DNA from: Competibacter_A sp002352125
GTDB lineage: Bacteria > Pseudomonadota > Gammaproteobacteria > Competibacterales > Competibacteraceae
Reading direction: 5' to 3'
DNA length: 64,000 nt
Assembly: GCA_035441325.1 (NCBI GenBank)
Contig: DAOROA010000026.1
Coordinates: 1 to 64,000, forward strand
Shown here: piece after piece, positions 41,856 through 51,248 of the stretch
Position numbering within the stretch: the stretch's first letter is position 1
Layout: the number at the start of each line of letters is the position of its first letter
Notes under the pieces: model-generated
Seen by the model: only the letters and a program-made list of their open reading frames with translations
Told to the model about the DNA's origin: nothing
Databases searched by the model: none
Made by a program: the position numbers and the translations under genes

Positions 41856-43962
41856 TGCCCTACTCGGCGTTTTGACGCTTGCCGCGCTCCCGCAATCCGC
41901 CGATGCCTGCGGCCCGTTCCTGCCCAGCCGCATCCTGATTGAAAACGACGACGCCTTTCTGGAATTGCCCTACTCCACTTTCGCCTACGAGGCGAAACGC
42001 GTACCGGTTCCCTACCCACCGCCGTTTCGCGCTGTCGCACCGACGGTAGAAGAAAACGACACGCTGGGAATTGCCCAAGCCAAACAGACCGAAAAAGTCG
42101 ATCTCGACGAGCTGAGCAAAGCGCTGGAAACGACGCAACCCGACCCGGCGCAGCGACAAAAAATGCTGGCCGATTACACGGCGGTGCGCCAAGCGCTGAC
42201 CACGCACGCCCAAGCCGTCGCCACCTGGAAAGAAAGCCTTTGGAGCGGTTATTCGGACAACCCGGCGGAACCCGCCCCCGTCCCTGCGCTCGCGGTTCCC
42301 GATGGACTGCCAGGCGAATTCGCCGATTATCTGCGCGGCGCCATCGCTTATCGACAAAAGCAACCGGAAGCGGCCCGGCAAGCGTGGCAAGCGTTGTTGC
42401 AGCGGCCTGCCGAGCAACGCCGTCAACGCTCCACTTGGGCCGCTTACATGTTGGGACGCAGCTATCGTGACGAGAACCCGGCCGAAGCCTTGCGCTGGTT
42501 TCAGCAAACGCGGGATTTAGCGAAGGAAGGCTACGCCGATAGCCTCGGCCTCGCCGCCGCCAGCCTAGGCTGGGAAGCGCAAATGGCCCTGAAACAGGGC
42601 CGCTACGCACCGGCCCTAGAAGGGTTCCGGATACAACTGGAAGCCGACGACCCGGCCGCGCCAATTTCCCTGTTGTTGGCCGCTCGCCACGCCGTCGCCG
42701 ACGCTAAGCCAGATGCGCGCGCCGAATGCGCTAAAAATCCCACTGCCCGCCGGTTGGTAACCGGCTACCTCCTATCCGCCAGCTTACTCAAGGAAACTCC
42801 GGGGACCGTCACCGCCTGGCTGGACGATCTCAAGGCGGTGGATGCGCCGGTCGAAGAGGCTGACCGACTCGCCTGGGCTGCCTATCAGGCCGGCAATTTC
42901 GATCTGGCCAAGAACTGGCTGGCGAAAGCGCCTCAGCAAGCGTCCATCGCCCAATGGCTACGGGCCAAGCTGCTGCTGCGCGATGGGAAAGTCGCCGAAG
43001 CCCTACCGATGATCGCCGAAGTAGCGGCCCAGTTTCCGCGCGATGCGGACTTTCGGATCGCCCGGGACACCATCGACGATGGCGAACTCTTCGATGCCAA
43101 GCGCGCTTATGCCGAAATCGGCAGCCTTCGATTGGCGCGTGGCGAGTACGTCGCGGCACTCGATGCGCTGCTGCAAGGATTGGGTAGCGCAGCCGATCAA
43201 CCGCGCGAAGCTGAATACGTGGACGATGACCGGCATTGGCCCGACGCCGCTTACATCGCCGAGCAAGTGCTGACCTTGGCGGAACTCAAGGAATTCGTGG
43301 ATCGACGCTGGCCTACCGCCAAGCCGCCAACCGAAGGGAAAACACCCGACGGCGCGGACACCCGCATGCGCTACCTGCTGGCGCGACGGCTGGCGCGACA
43401 AGGCATGTTGGACGCCGCCGCGCCCTACTATCCCGCCGAACAGCAGGAAAACCTCCGTCGCTACGCCGCCGCTCTGCGGCACGGCAATAACGCCAAAACT
43501 ACCGGCCCGCAACGCGCCGAACAGCTCTGGATCGCCGCCCAACTGGCTCGCGAGGACGGCATAGCGCTACTCAGCACGGAAACCGATCCCGACTGGGCCA
43601 GCGAGGACGGCAATTACAATCTCGGCACCACCACCTCCGACCGCCCCCAAAAGGGCGTCAATCGTGCCGCACCCGACGAACTCGAACGCGCCACCGGCAA
43701 TCAACCCAGTCCGAATCGGCGGTTCCACTACCGTTATCGCGCCGCCGATCTGGCCTGGGATGCCGCCAAACTCATGCCCGACCAGTCCGATCAAACCGCC
43801 TTGGTCCTCGTCACCGCCGGTAACTGGATCAAGGCTCTCGACCCTAAAGGCGCGGAGCGTTTCTACAAGGCATTGGTGAACCGCTGCGGGAAAACCGCGC
43901 TGGGCAAACAGGCTAGCGCCAAACGGTGGCTACCGGACATTCCCTCGCCGGCGCCCAAGTAG
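41830..43962 (+). CDS. Large exported alpha-helical (TPR-like) protein
   Basis: A 710-residue protein with signal peptide (MWKPHRLASALLGVLTLAALPQ..., cleaved before CGPF) and many degenerate TPR/SEL1-like helical repeats (RQAWQALLQRPAEQRRQRSTWAAYMLGRSY; EALRWFQQTRDLAKEG). The CGPF at the mature start could be a lipoprotein-like or disulfide Cys, but the preceding SADA is not a good lipobox. ATG at 41830 overlaps the DUF3142 gene end. The pair may form an envelope complex; I do not know its role. Confidence 0.7.
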   Translation: MWKPHRLASALLGVLTLAALPQSADACGPFLPSRILIENDDAFLELPYSTFAYEAKRVPVPYPPPFRAVAPTVEENDTLGIAQAKQTEKVDLDELSKALETTQPDPAQRQKMLADYTAVRQALTTHAQAVATWKESLWSGYSDNPAEPAPVPALAVPDGLPGEFADYLRGAIAYRQKQPEAARQAWQALLQRPAEQRRQRSTWAAYMLGRSYRDENPAEALRWFQQTRDLAKEGYADSLGLAAASLGWEAQMALKQGRYAPALEGFRIQLEADDPAAPISLLLAARHAVADAKPDARAECAKNPTARRLVTGYLLSASLLKETPGTVTAWLDDLKAVDAPVEEADRLAWAAYQAGNFDLAKNWLAKAPQQASIAQWLRAKLLLRDGKVAEALPMIAEVAAQFPRDADFRIARDTIDDGELFDAKRAYAEIGSLRLARGEYVAALDALLQGLGSAADQPREAEYVDDDRHWPDAAYIAEQVLTLAELKEFVDRRWPTAKPPTEGKTPDGADTRMRYLLARRLARQGMLDAAAPYYPAEQQENLRRYAAALRHGNNAKTTGPQRAEQLWIAAQLAREDGIALLSTETDPDWASEDGNYNLGTTTSDRPQKGVNRAAPDELERATGNQPSPNRRFHYRYRAADLAWDAAKLMPDQSDQTALVLVTAGNWIKALDPKGAERFYKALVNRCGKTALGKQASAKRWLPDIPSPAPK

Positions 43963-44056
43963 CTTTCCGTCAACCAAGCTTTTCGGATGTACCTCGACGC
44001 TCTGCGACGATTTGGCTACACTTGCTTGAAACCCTAATAAAACAGTGGAAACCGCC

Positions 44057-44821
44057 ATGCGCCGAGTCGTCTTCAATCAAAAAGGGGGGGTGGGCAAATC
44101 CACCATCGCGTGCAATTTAGCTGCCATCGGCGCCGCGCGGGGCCGGCGAACCCTGGTCGTGGACCTCGATCCGCAGGCCAACGCATCCCGCTACCTGCTG
44201 GGCGCGGCGCTGGAAGAACAAAAGAAAACGCTCGCTCACTTCTTCGACGACATTCTGGCCTACAAGCTGTTTCCCGAAAAACCGGATGTCTATATCGTCC
44301 CGACCCGCTTCGCCAATCTGAGCGTGCTACCGTCCGACCCCCGGCTAGAAGAACTGCAAGTCAAACTGGAATCCCGCTACAAGATGTACAAGCTGCGGGA
44401 GGCACTGGAAGCCTTCAAAAATTTCGACGATATCTTTATCGATACGCCGCCCGCGCTGAACTTTTTCACCCGCTCGGCGTTGATCGCCGGCGACACCTGC
44501 CTGATTCCCTTCGACTGCGACGATTTCTCCCGCCGCGCCCTGTACACCCTGATGGACAGCGTGCGGGAGATTCAGGCCGACCACAACCGCGCCTTGCGCA
44601 TCGAAGGCATCGTGGTCAACCACTACCAGGCCCGCGCCAATTTGCCGGTGCGTCTGGTCGAAGAACTGCGTTCCGAGGGACTGCCAATCCTGGACGCCTT
44701 CCTGTCCGCCTCCATCAAAATTCGCGAGTCGCACGTCCAGGCGCTACCGATGATTCACCTCGATCCCCGGCATAAGTTGACTCGCGAGTTCGAGGCGCTC
44801 TACAGCCTGTTGACCGCTTGA
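44057..44821 (+). CDS. ParA/MinD-family ATPase (orphan)
   Basis: A 254-residue deviant-Walker ATPase. The P-loop KGGVGKSTIACNLA has the signature lysine, DLDPQANAS is the A' motif and DDIFIDTPPALN the Walker B. The N-terminal helix-turn-helix of plasmid ParA is missing, so it fits the small ParA/Soj type. No parB or parS lies beside it; orphan members position pili, chemoreceptor arrays, carboxysomes or other cargo. ATG at 44057 is preferred to a GTG at 44045. Confidence 0.88.
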   Translation: MRRVVFNQKGGVGKSTIACNLAAIGAARGRRTLVVDLDPQANASRYLLGAALEEQKKTLAHFFDDILAYKLFPEKPDVYIVPTRFANLSVLPSDPRLEELQVKLESRYKMYKLREALEAFKNFDDIFIDTPPALNFFTRSALIAGDTCLIPFDCDDFSRRALYTLMDSVREIQADHNRALRIEGIVVNHYQARANLPVRLVEELRSEGLPILDAFLSASIKIRESHVQALPMIHLDPRHKLTREFEALYSLLTA

Positions 44822-44825
44822 CCGG

Positions 44826-45992
44826 TCAAGTTGCCGCTCGACCGGCCAGCAGCTCCGCATAGAACGCCAGCAGCGTTTGGGCCGGTCCCTCGGCGGCCCA
44901 CTGCCGGGCATAGTTCCGGCCCTCCTCGCCCAGCCGCTGACGCAGTTCGGTGTCATCCAACAGCCGGCGGACTTGGGCGGCAAAATTGGCCACGTTCTCC
45001 TCGGCCACCAACGCGCCCTGCCCGGCAGCCAAAATATCGCGAGTACCCATGACGGCGGTGGAAACCACCGGCACGCTCAAACTCATCGCTTCCAGCAATA
45101 CCAAACCTTGGGTTTCGGTCCGCGAAGCGAACACGAAGGCATCGCCGGCCCGATAGCAACCGTTCAGCTCGGCGCCACGCTCCAGATAACCTACGAAACG
45201 CAAATTGTCGGCCAGCCCCAATTCGGTCCCTAGCCGGCGCAGCGGCGTTTCCGCCGGCCCTTCGCCGGCGACGATCAGCGCGATGTCGGGATGGCTCGTC
45301 CGTTTCAGTTCCGCAGCCACGCGCAGCAGAAATTCGATGTTTTTCTCGAACGCGACTCGCCCCACGAACACCAAGGTCGGCCGCCCGGGGGCAATGCCGT
45401 GGCGAGCGCGAAATGCGGCGCCATCGCCTTCCACGAAAGCATCCCCCGGCATCCCGGTCGGGATCACCCGCATCGTGGTCCGCACCCCGTACCGAACCAG
45501 CACGTCGCGCATCGCCGCCGACGGCACCACCAATCCATCCAGCCGGTTACACTGGCGACGCGAAAGCAATCGGGCAACCGCCCGCCAGGCGCTTTTTGGC
45601 AAAATGGGCAGATAGTGAAACAGATACTCTTCGAAAAAGGTGTGATAGGTCTCGATGCAGGGTACGCCCAATCGTCGCGCCAGCCGAACGCCCGCGTAAT
45701 GGGCGACGAACGGAGTCTGGATATGGATCAGATCGAACCGCCGAACGCGCAGCGCCGCCAATTGCCGGGACAACGGCTCAGGCTGCATCATCCGATCTTC
45801 GGGATCGAACAGCACCCGCCGGGACGCTACCCGGTCGATACCGTCCTCGTCCGCGGTCGCCTGCCCATAGTCCGGCGCGACGACCCAAACTTCGTGCCCT
45901 AACCGCTGAAATTCGTGCCGAAAAGTCCGAATCGAGGTCGATACCCCGTTCACGCGCGGAAAATACACATCCGAAAGCATTAGAATTTTCAT
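44826..45992 (-). CDS. Glycosyltransferase family 4
   Basis: A 388-residue GT-B glycosyltransferase. The N-terminal domain begins MKILMLSDVYFPRVNGVSTSI, with the acceptor-side loop HIQTPFVAHYAGVRLARRLGVP; the C-terminal nucleotide-sugar site contains VGRVAFEKNIEFLL and the E-x7-E motif (SRTETQGLVLLEAM). It resembles mannosyltransferases and digalactosyl-type lipid transferases of GT4. It begins 35 bases from the divergent sirtuin gene and converges on parA (4-base gap). Confidence 0.88.
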   Translation of the reverse strand: MKILMLSDVYFPRVNGVSTSIRTFRHEFQRLGHEVWVVAPDYGQATADEDGIDRVASRRVLFDPEDRMMQPEPLSRQLAALRVRRFDLIHIQTPFVAHYAGVRLARRLGVPCIETYHTFFEEYLFHYLPILPKSAWRAVARLLSRRQCNRLDGLVVPSAAMRDVLVRYGVRTTMRVIPTGMPGDAFVEGDGAAFRARHGIAPGRPTLVFVGRVAFEKNIEFLLRVAAELKRTSHPDIALIVAGEGPAETPLRRLGTELGLADNLRFVGYLERGAELNGCYRAGDAFVFASRTETQGLVLLEAMSLSVPVVSTAVMGTRDILAAGQGALVAEENVANFAAQVRRLLDDTELRQRLGEEGRNYARQWAAEGPAQTLLAFYAELLAGRAAT

Positions 45993-46027
45993 GTGTTCCC
46001 TAAAAACCATCCCAGCGAGGCCGCGCC

Positions 46028-46792
46028 ATGTCCGACCCTAATCCCGCCATCGTCGCCCGCGTCGCGGAAGAAATGCGCCGCGCCCGCCGGTTACTGTTCA
46101 TCACCGGCGCCGGCATTTCCGCAGATTCTGGCCTGCCGACCTATCGCGGTATCGGTGGGCTGTACAACAACCAAGCGACCGAAGATAACTTCTCCATCGA
46201 AACCGCCCTGTCCGGCTCGATGCTGGAAGCCAATCCAGCTATCACCTGGAAATATCTCCACCAGATCGAGCATTCTTGTCGGGGTGCCCGGTTCAACGAT
46301 GCCCACGCCATCATCGCCGAGTTGCAGAACTACTTTGAAGTGTGCGTGCTGACCCAGAATATCGACGGTTTTCACCGCGATGCCGGTAGCCGCAATCTGA
46401 TCGAAATTCACGGCGATATCCACGATCTGTATTGCACCCGCTGCGATTACATGGCTACGGTACTGGATTACGGCGGACTGGAGATGCCCCCTTCTTGCCC
46501 GCGTTGCCATGCCTTGGTGCGGCCACGCGTGGTGCTGTTCGGCGAGGTATTACCGTCTCACGCCATCCAACATCTGTACGCGGAACTGGATCGGGGCTTC
46601 GATCTGGTGTTCAGCATCGGCACCACCAGCGTTTTTCCCTACATCGCTGGACCAGTGGTGCAAGCCAGCCAGATGGGCATTCCGACGGTAGAGATCAATC
46701 CGACCGATACCAACGTCAGTCGCTTCGTGGAATACAAGCTGGCCTCGGGTGCGGCGGCTAGCTTGCGGGCGATCCGGCAAGCATATCAGTAA
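46028..46792 (+). CDS. SIR2-family NAD-dependent protein deacylase
   Basis: A 254-residue sirtuin. The NAD site GAGISADSGLPTYRG, QNIDGFHRDAG, the catalytic His in EIHGDI, zinc cysteines in YCTRCDY and CPRCHAL, and SIGTTSVFPYIAGP are all present. It deacylates lysines with NAD+ hydrolysis. It is a CobB-like cytoplasmic type, lying between two divergent or convergent glycosyltransferase genes; it converges on the second with a 3-base gap. Confidence 0.92.
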   Translation: MSDPNPAIVARVAEEMRRARRLLFITGAGISADSGLPTYRGIGGLYNNQATEDNFSIETALSGSMLEANPAITWKYLHQIEHSCRGARFNDAHAIIAELQNYFEVCVLTQNIDGFHRDAGSRNLIEIHGDIHDLYCTRCDYMATVLDYGGLEMPPSCPRCHALVRPRVVLFGEVLPSHAIQHLYAELDRGFDLVFSIGTTSVFPYIAGPVVQASQMGIPTVEINPTDTNVSRFVEYKLASGAAASLRAIRQAYQ

Positions 46793-46795
46793 GCG

Positions 46796-47887
46796 TCACA
46801 TTAAACCGAGCAATCGCTCCAACCAGTCGGCCGCTTCGGCGACGCCGCTTGGCGCCACCGGAGACCCGACCGGCCGGTCCAGTAACTCTCGCAAGGACCC
46901 AGCCAAATCGCCAGCCGCCAATTGTCGACGATCGATCTTGACACCGTTGCCGCATCCGGCCAGCCAACGGCTTAGCCAGGGCTCTTCCGGCCAATCGTCG
47001 CGCTCGACGTAGAGCACCCGCGTGCCGTTGCAGGCCGCTTCGGCGAACGCGCCATAACCAGGCTTGGTGAACAACACGTCGCAAGATCGAACCAAATCCA
47101 GCATCGAGCAATCGTTCAGCACCGCCCAGTTCATCGTGTCCGGTCGCGCGACGTTCCAGTCAGGCGGAGCCAGCCAGCGCGTTCCGGGCATTTCCGGCCA
47201 ATCTTCCAGCGGCGGACGCATGTCCACGCCGCCCAACCCCATCAACACCAGCGTTTCGTCGCCCCGCAAGCCGAGCCGGCCATCGATTTCGGGACGCCGA
47301 TTCTGGCCCAATGCGGCGATGGGGCCAATCGGACAAGCGTTCGTCAAGTCCGGCATCGGCATGCTGGGCGCCGGCTGCAAAAACGCTATCGCGCCGTTAT
47401 ATGCGGCCAACATCGGCGCCCGCAACGCCGCCAGATCGGGCGCATCCTGGCAATAGCCGGCCAGGATATCCGCCCAGTTCAGCGAACACAGCGCCAACGA
47501 CCGGATTCCGAGCCGGGCCGCCGCCGCGAGAGTCAGGTAAGGGATATCGGCCAGCACCCCATCCGGCGGCGCCGAGCGTAACGTGCTTTCCTGCCAAGCC
47601 AGCCGCGCGTCCCATTCCGCGTGAAAAGCCCGATAAGCAGCCAGGCTTTCGGCGACTTTTGCCTCCAACGCGTCCACCATCAACATGCCAAAATCGGCGG
47701 CACCGGCAACGACCGCGAACTCGCCGACGACACGCTGTCGCAACACCGTTTCCGGTAGCGCGCTCTGAACGGTCAGTCGCGCCCGAGGCCAGCGACGGCG
47801 GAACTCGTTCAGCACCGGTGCCACTTGCGCCAAATGCCCGAAGCCGTGACCTGATAATGCGACATAAAGATGCGGAAACTTGCTCAC
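46796..47887 (-). CDS. GT-B glycosyltransferase-like protein
   Basis: A 363-residue protein of the MurG/UGT type: N-terminal HLYVALSGHGFGHLAQVAPVLNEF (glycine-rich acceptor loop) and a C-terminal donor-binding region with VLFTKPGYGAFAEAACNGTRVLYVER, where the P-G-Y-G and E resemble the UGT signature. It starts with GTG at 47887 behind GAGGAC. Substrate unknown; relatives act on sugars linked to lipids or nucleotides. Confidence 0.75.
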   Translation of the reverse strand: MSKFPHLYVALSGHGFGHLAQVAPVLNEFRRRWPRARLTVQSALPETVLRQRVVGEFAVVAGAADFGMLMVDALEAKVAESLAAYRAFHAEWDARLAWQESTLRSAPPDGVLADIPYLTLAAAARLGIRSLALCSLNWADILAGYCQDAPDLAALRAPMLAAYNGAIAFLQPAPSMPMPDLTNACPIGPIAALGQNRRPEIDGRLGLRGDETLVLMGLGGVDMRPPLEDWPEMPGTRWLAPPDWNVARPDTMNWAVLNDCSMLDLVRSCDVLFTKPGYGAFAEAACNGTRVLYVERDDWPEEPWLSRWLAGCGNGVKIDRRQLAAGDLAGSLRELLDRPVGSPVAPSGVAEAADWLERLLGLM

Positions 47888-47948
47888 TCGGCTGTCCTCG
47901 ACCGGCCACCAACGGTGGCCATCATTCCCCTTCTTCTACGCAACACGA

Positions 47949-47977
47949 TTGGCTTGCAATTTCGTGAAAATTATGAT
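47949..47977 (+). promoter_or_regulatory. Putative sigma70 promoter
   Basis: TTGGCT (47949-47954) and TATGAT (47972-47977) are separated by exactly 17 bases, giving a good sigma70-type promoter reading toward the small gene at 48111. Transcription would start near 47984, with a 127-base leader. Confidence 0.55.
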
Positions 47978-48053
47978 AACCATAAATACAACAAATTTGT
48001 CTTTATGAAACAAATTTATCCCGTAGTATCTTACATGATACTAAACATTGCGC

Positions 48054-48089
48054 AAAATGGCGGAAACCCTCTGGGGTTAGCGCCATTTT
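48054..48089. promoter_or_regulatory. Structured leader hairpin before the small conserved gene
   Basis: AAAATGGCG pairs with CGCCATTTT and, inside, AACCC with GGGTT, giving a 14-bp stem and 4-nt loop ending in TTTT. It lies 21 bases upstream of the 48111 start and within its predicted leader, so it could be an attenuator. Confidence 0.5.
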
Positions 48090-48110
48090 CCAAGGCGCGA
48101 GGGTATCGAC

Positions 48111-48440
48111 ATGGCGCAAACGCTCACAACAGAAACCTTGGCAGCCGACAACCAGTTGTTTGCCGGAACCGGCGGCGTCAGTCGGGAAAACCAGCGATTC
48201 GGCTTCACGCCCGGTTTTCTTGACCAGGAAACCGGCGCCGTTTATTGTTCCTGTTGGATCGACGGCAGTCCCGCTCCCTTCCATGCCTTGGACGGCTTGC
48301 CCGATCATCTCGTCTTGGCCCGCAGCCCGCGCGGCCGGATCACCGCCATCAAATCCAGTGTCATTGCCGGGTTCATTCGCATGGGTCATTTCTACACTCG
48401 CGAGCAGGCGGCCTGTTGCCTCGAACAATCGCGAGCTTGA
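48111..48440 (+). CDS. Conserved small hypothetical protein
   Basis: 109 residues, cytoplasmic, no membrane segment. The core FGFTPGFLDQETGAVYCSCW ... HALDGLPDHLV ... VIAGFIRMGHFYTREQAACC resembles a small family seen in Beta- and Gammaproteobacteria with unknown function; the C-terminal G-x-FYTREQAA stretch is its most recognisable part. An opposite-strand frame over the same bases has no comparable features. A promoter and a structured leader precede it. Confidence 0.65.
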   Translation: MAQTLTTETLAADNQLFAGTGGVSRENQRFGFTPGFLDQETGAVYCSCWIDGSPAPFHALDGLPDHLVLARSPRGRITAIKSSVIAGFIRMGHFYTREQAACCLEQSRA

Positions 48441-48453
48441 CCCACGTTTCTTT

Positions 48454-48496
48454 GCCGTTGGAGCGACGTGTACCCGATACGCGTCGCTCCAACGGC
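48454..48496. repeat. Long perfect palindrome upstream of glgP
   Basis: GCCGTTGGAGCGACG pairs perfectly with CGTCGCTCCAACGGC (15 bp), extended to 19 bp with one T-G wobble, around a CCCGA loop. There is no T-tract on either strand, so it looks less like an intrinsic terminator than a repeat element or RNA stabiliser. It starts 13 bases after the stop of the small conserved gene. Confidence 0.6.
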
Positions 48497-48714
48497 ACCA
48501 ACCCCCCCGCGCTCCCTAATTCACCGATCATCATCGATCGGCGACTTGCAATTGAAAACTGCCCGACTATCGTTGTTAAGGTTGACGGCAGCCCGCTACA
48601 ACCTGCTTCGAGCCGGGAGCGCGAGCCGCAAATCAGCAACACAACACCGATACCATCCGTCCCGGCCCGCCGGGTGTTTTCGATCCTCAAGCACACGCAA
48701 CGGACCTTATCGCC

Positions 48715-51225
48715 ATGTCGATCAAAATGCTAGAAAAAAGCACGCCAGCGTCCTGGCTGACCGAATTACCTCCTTTGGGAATGGACACCAAAAGCATCGC
48801 CGCCGACTTTCGGCGTTACTTCAGCCACACCCTGGGCCGCGACCGGCATACCAATTACGCTTATTACATGTACGAGGCGCTGGTTCTGACCCTGCGTGAC
48901 CGGTTGTGGGAGCGCTGGAAGAACACCCGCTACGCCTACGAAGCGGACGGTGGCGTGCGGCGCGCTTACTACCTGTCGATGGAATTTCTGATGGGCCGAG
49001 CGCTGAGCAACGCCATGCTCAATCTGGGCATCACCGAGCCAGTCAGCAAGGCGTTGTATGAAATGGGCCTCACCCTGGAAGAACTGGCCGAGTGCGAGAA
49101 CGACGCCGGTCTCGGCAACGGTGGCTTGGGCCGGCTCGCAGCCTGCTTTCTGGACAGTTGCGCCACATTGCGGCTACCGGTGGTCGGCTACGGCATCCGT
49201 TACGCCTACGGCATGTTCCGCCAGCGCATCGAAAACGGCTACCAGGTCGAGGAGCCGGATCACTGGCTACGCAGCGGCAACCTGTGGGAGCTGGAGCGAA
49301 TCGAGTACACGCAACGGATCAAATTCGGTGGCCGTACCGAGGGTTACTTGAAACCCGATGGCGAAATGGGCTGGCGCTGGCTGGATACTCACGACGTGCT
49401 GGCCGTTCCTTACGATGTGCCGATTCCCGGTTACCAAAACGGTACCGTCAATACCCTGCGATTGTGGTCGGCGGCTGCCACCGATGAATTCGATTTCGAG
49501 GATTTCAACTCGGGGAGCTATACCGAGGCCGTCGGCGCCAAGAACATGGCCGAAAACATCACGATGGTGCTCTATCCCAACGACGCCACCGAAAGCGGCA
49601 AGGAATTGCGGCTGCGCCAGCAATACTTCCTGGCTTCCGCCAGCTTGCAGGACGTGATCCGGCAATGGGTGCGCGTGCACGGCGAAGATTTCAGCCAGTT
49701 CGCCGCAAAGAGCTGTTTCCAGCTCAACGATACCCACCCGACCATCAGCGTGGCGGAGCTGATGCGGATACTGCTGGACGAGCATGGTCTTTCGTGGGAC
49801 CAAGCTTGGGCGATCACCAGCAAAGTGATGGCTTATACCAACCACACTCTGCTACCCGAAGCGTTGGAACGCTGGCCAGTCCGGCTGTTCCGGCAGTTGT
49901 TGCCACGCATTTTGGACATTATCTACGAAATCAACGCCCGCTTCCTGGCCGAGGTCGCGAGACATTGGCCGGGCGACATCGACCGCCAGCGCAACATGTC
50001 GCTGATCGAGGAAGGTTACGAGCAACAGGTTCGCATGGCCTATCTGGCCATCGTCGGCAGCACGTCGGTCAACGGCGTGGCCGCGTTGCACTCGGATCTG
50101 CTCCAAAAGGGGTTGTTCCGCGATTTCTACGAGCTGTGGCCCCAGAAATTCAACAACAAGACCAACGGCGTCACTCAGCGTCGCTGGCTGGCCAACTGCA
50201 ATCCCGGCCTGAACGCGCTGATCACCGAAACCATCGGGCCGGCTTGGATCACCAAGCTAGACGAATTGCGCAAGCTGGCTCCTCACGCCGACAACGCCAA
50301 GTTCCGGGAGCGCTGGTGGCAGGTTAAGCACGACAACAAGGTACGACTGGCCAGCCTGGTCGAAGCCGACAGCGGCGTGGTCTTCAACACCAGTGCCATG
50401 TTCGACGTGCAGGTCAAGCGCATTCATGAATACAAGCGCCAATTGCTCAACATACTGCACGTCATCCATCTGTACGACCGGATCAAGCGAGGCGACACCG
50501 CCGACTGGACTCCGCGCTGCGTGTTGATCGGCGGCAAGTCGGCGCCGGGCTATTACATGGCCAAACAGATCATCAAACTAGTCAACAACGTCGCCAAAGT
50601 CATCAACGAAGATCCCGACGTCGGCGACAAGCTCAAGATGGCGTTCCTGCCCAACTATCGGGTATCGGCGATGGAAGTCATCTGTCCCGGTACCGATCTG
50701 TCCGAACAGATATCGACCGCCGGCAAAGAAGCTTCGGGCACCGGCAATATGAAGTTCATGATGAACGGTGCTGTCACCATCGGCACCCTAGACGGCGCCA
50801 ACATCGAAATCCGCGAGGAGTGCGGCGACGAGAACTTCTTCCTGTTCGGTTTGACCGCTCAGGAGGTGGAAACCCGGCGGCAGAGCTACAATCCGGTGGC
50901 CATCATCCACAGCGACCCCGATATCGCCCGGGTGATGCACCTGCTGGAAAGCGCGCACTTCAACCAGTTCGAGCAGGGTATTTTCGACCCGATTTTGCAC
51001 TCTCTGACCAGCCCGCACGATCCATGGTTGACCATCGCCGATCTGCGGTCGTTTATCGATGCTCAACAACACGCCGCAAAGGCGTATCGGGATCGGGACT
51101 TGTGGACCCGAATGAGCATCATCAACACGGCCACTAGCGGCAAGTTCTCCACCGACCGCACTATGTTGGAGTACAACGCCGAAATCTGGAAGCTGCAGCC
51201 TCTGCCGGAAATGCCGCTGGCGTAG
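48715..51225 (+). CDS. glgP: Glycogen/maltodextrin phosphorylase
   Basis: PLP-dependent enzyme that releases glucose 1-phosphate from alpha-1,4-glucans. 836 residues, close to E. coli GlgP (815). The PLP-lysine segment EASGTGNMKFMMNGA and motifs NDAGLGNGGLGRLAACFLDS and RIHEYKRQLLN are intact. ATG at 48715 has no strong ribosome site. It stands alone, flanked by palindromes, with no glgA, glgB or glgC in the window. The algC product could feed glucose 1-phosphate into glycolysis or storage. Confidence 0.96.
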   Translation: MSIKMLEKSTPASWLTELPPLGMDTKSIAADFRRYFSHTLGRDRHTNYAYYMYEALVLTLRDRLWERWKNTRYAYEADGGVRRAYYLSMEFLMGRALSNAMLNLGITEPVSKALYEMGLTLEELAECENDAGLGNGGLGRLAACFLDSCATLRLPVVGYGIRYAYGMFRQRIENGYQVEEPDHWLRSGNLWELERIEYTQRIKFGGRTEGYLKPDGEMGWRWLDTHDVLAVPYDVPIPGYQNGTVNTLRLWSAAATDEFDFEDFNSGSYTEAVGAKNMAENITMVLYPNDATESGKELRLRQQYFLASASLQDVIRQWVRVHGEDFSQFAAKSCFQLNDTHPTISVAELMRILLDEHGLSWDQAWAITSKVMAYTNHTLLPEALERWPVRLFRQLLPRILDIIYEINARFLAEVARHWPGDIDRQRNMSLIEEGYEQQVRMAYLAIVGSTSVNGVAALHSDLLQKGLFRDFYELWPQKFNNKTNGVTQRRWLANCNPGLNALITETIGPAWITKLDELRKLAPHADNAKFRERWWQVKHDNKVRLASLVEADSGVVFNTSAMFDVQVKRIHEYKRQLLNILHVIHLYDRIKRGDTADWTPRCVLIGGKSAPGYYMAKQIIKLVNNVAKVINEDPDVGDKLKMAFLPNYRVSAMEVICPGTDLSEQISTAGKEASGTGNMKFMMNGAVTIGTLDGANIEIREECGDENFFLFGLTAQEVETRRQSYNPVAIIHSDPDIARVMHLLESAHFNQFEQGIFDPILHSLTSPHDPWLTIADLRSFIDAQQHAAKAYRDRDLWTRMSIINTATSGKFSTDRTMLEYNAEIWKLQPLPEMPLA

Positions 51226-51248
51226 GCCATCGTTCAGTCATCGCCTGC

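Noticed and set aside
48003..48428. Minus-strand frame over the small conserved gene
   Set aside because: The plus-strand protein has family-like motifs, a promoter and a leader; the opposite frame has none.
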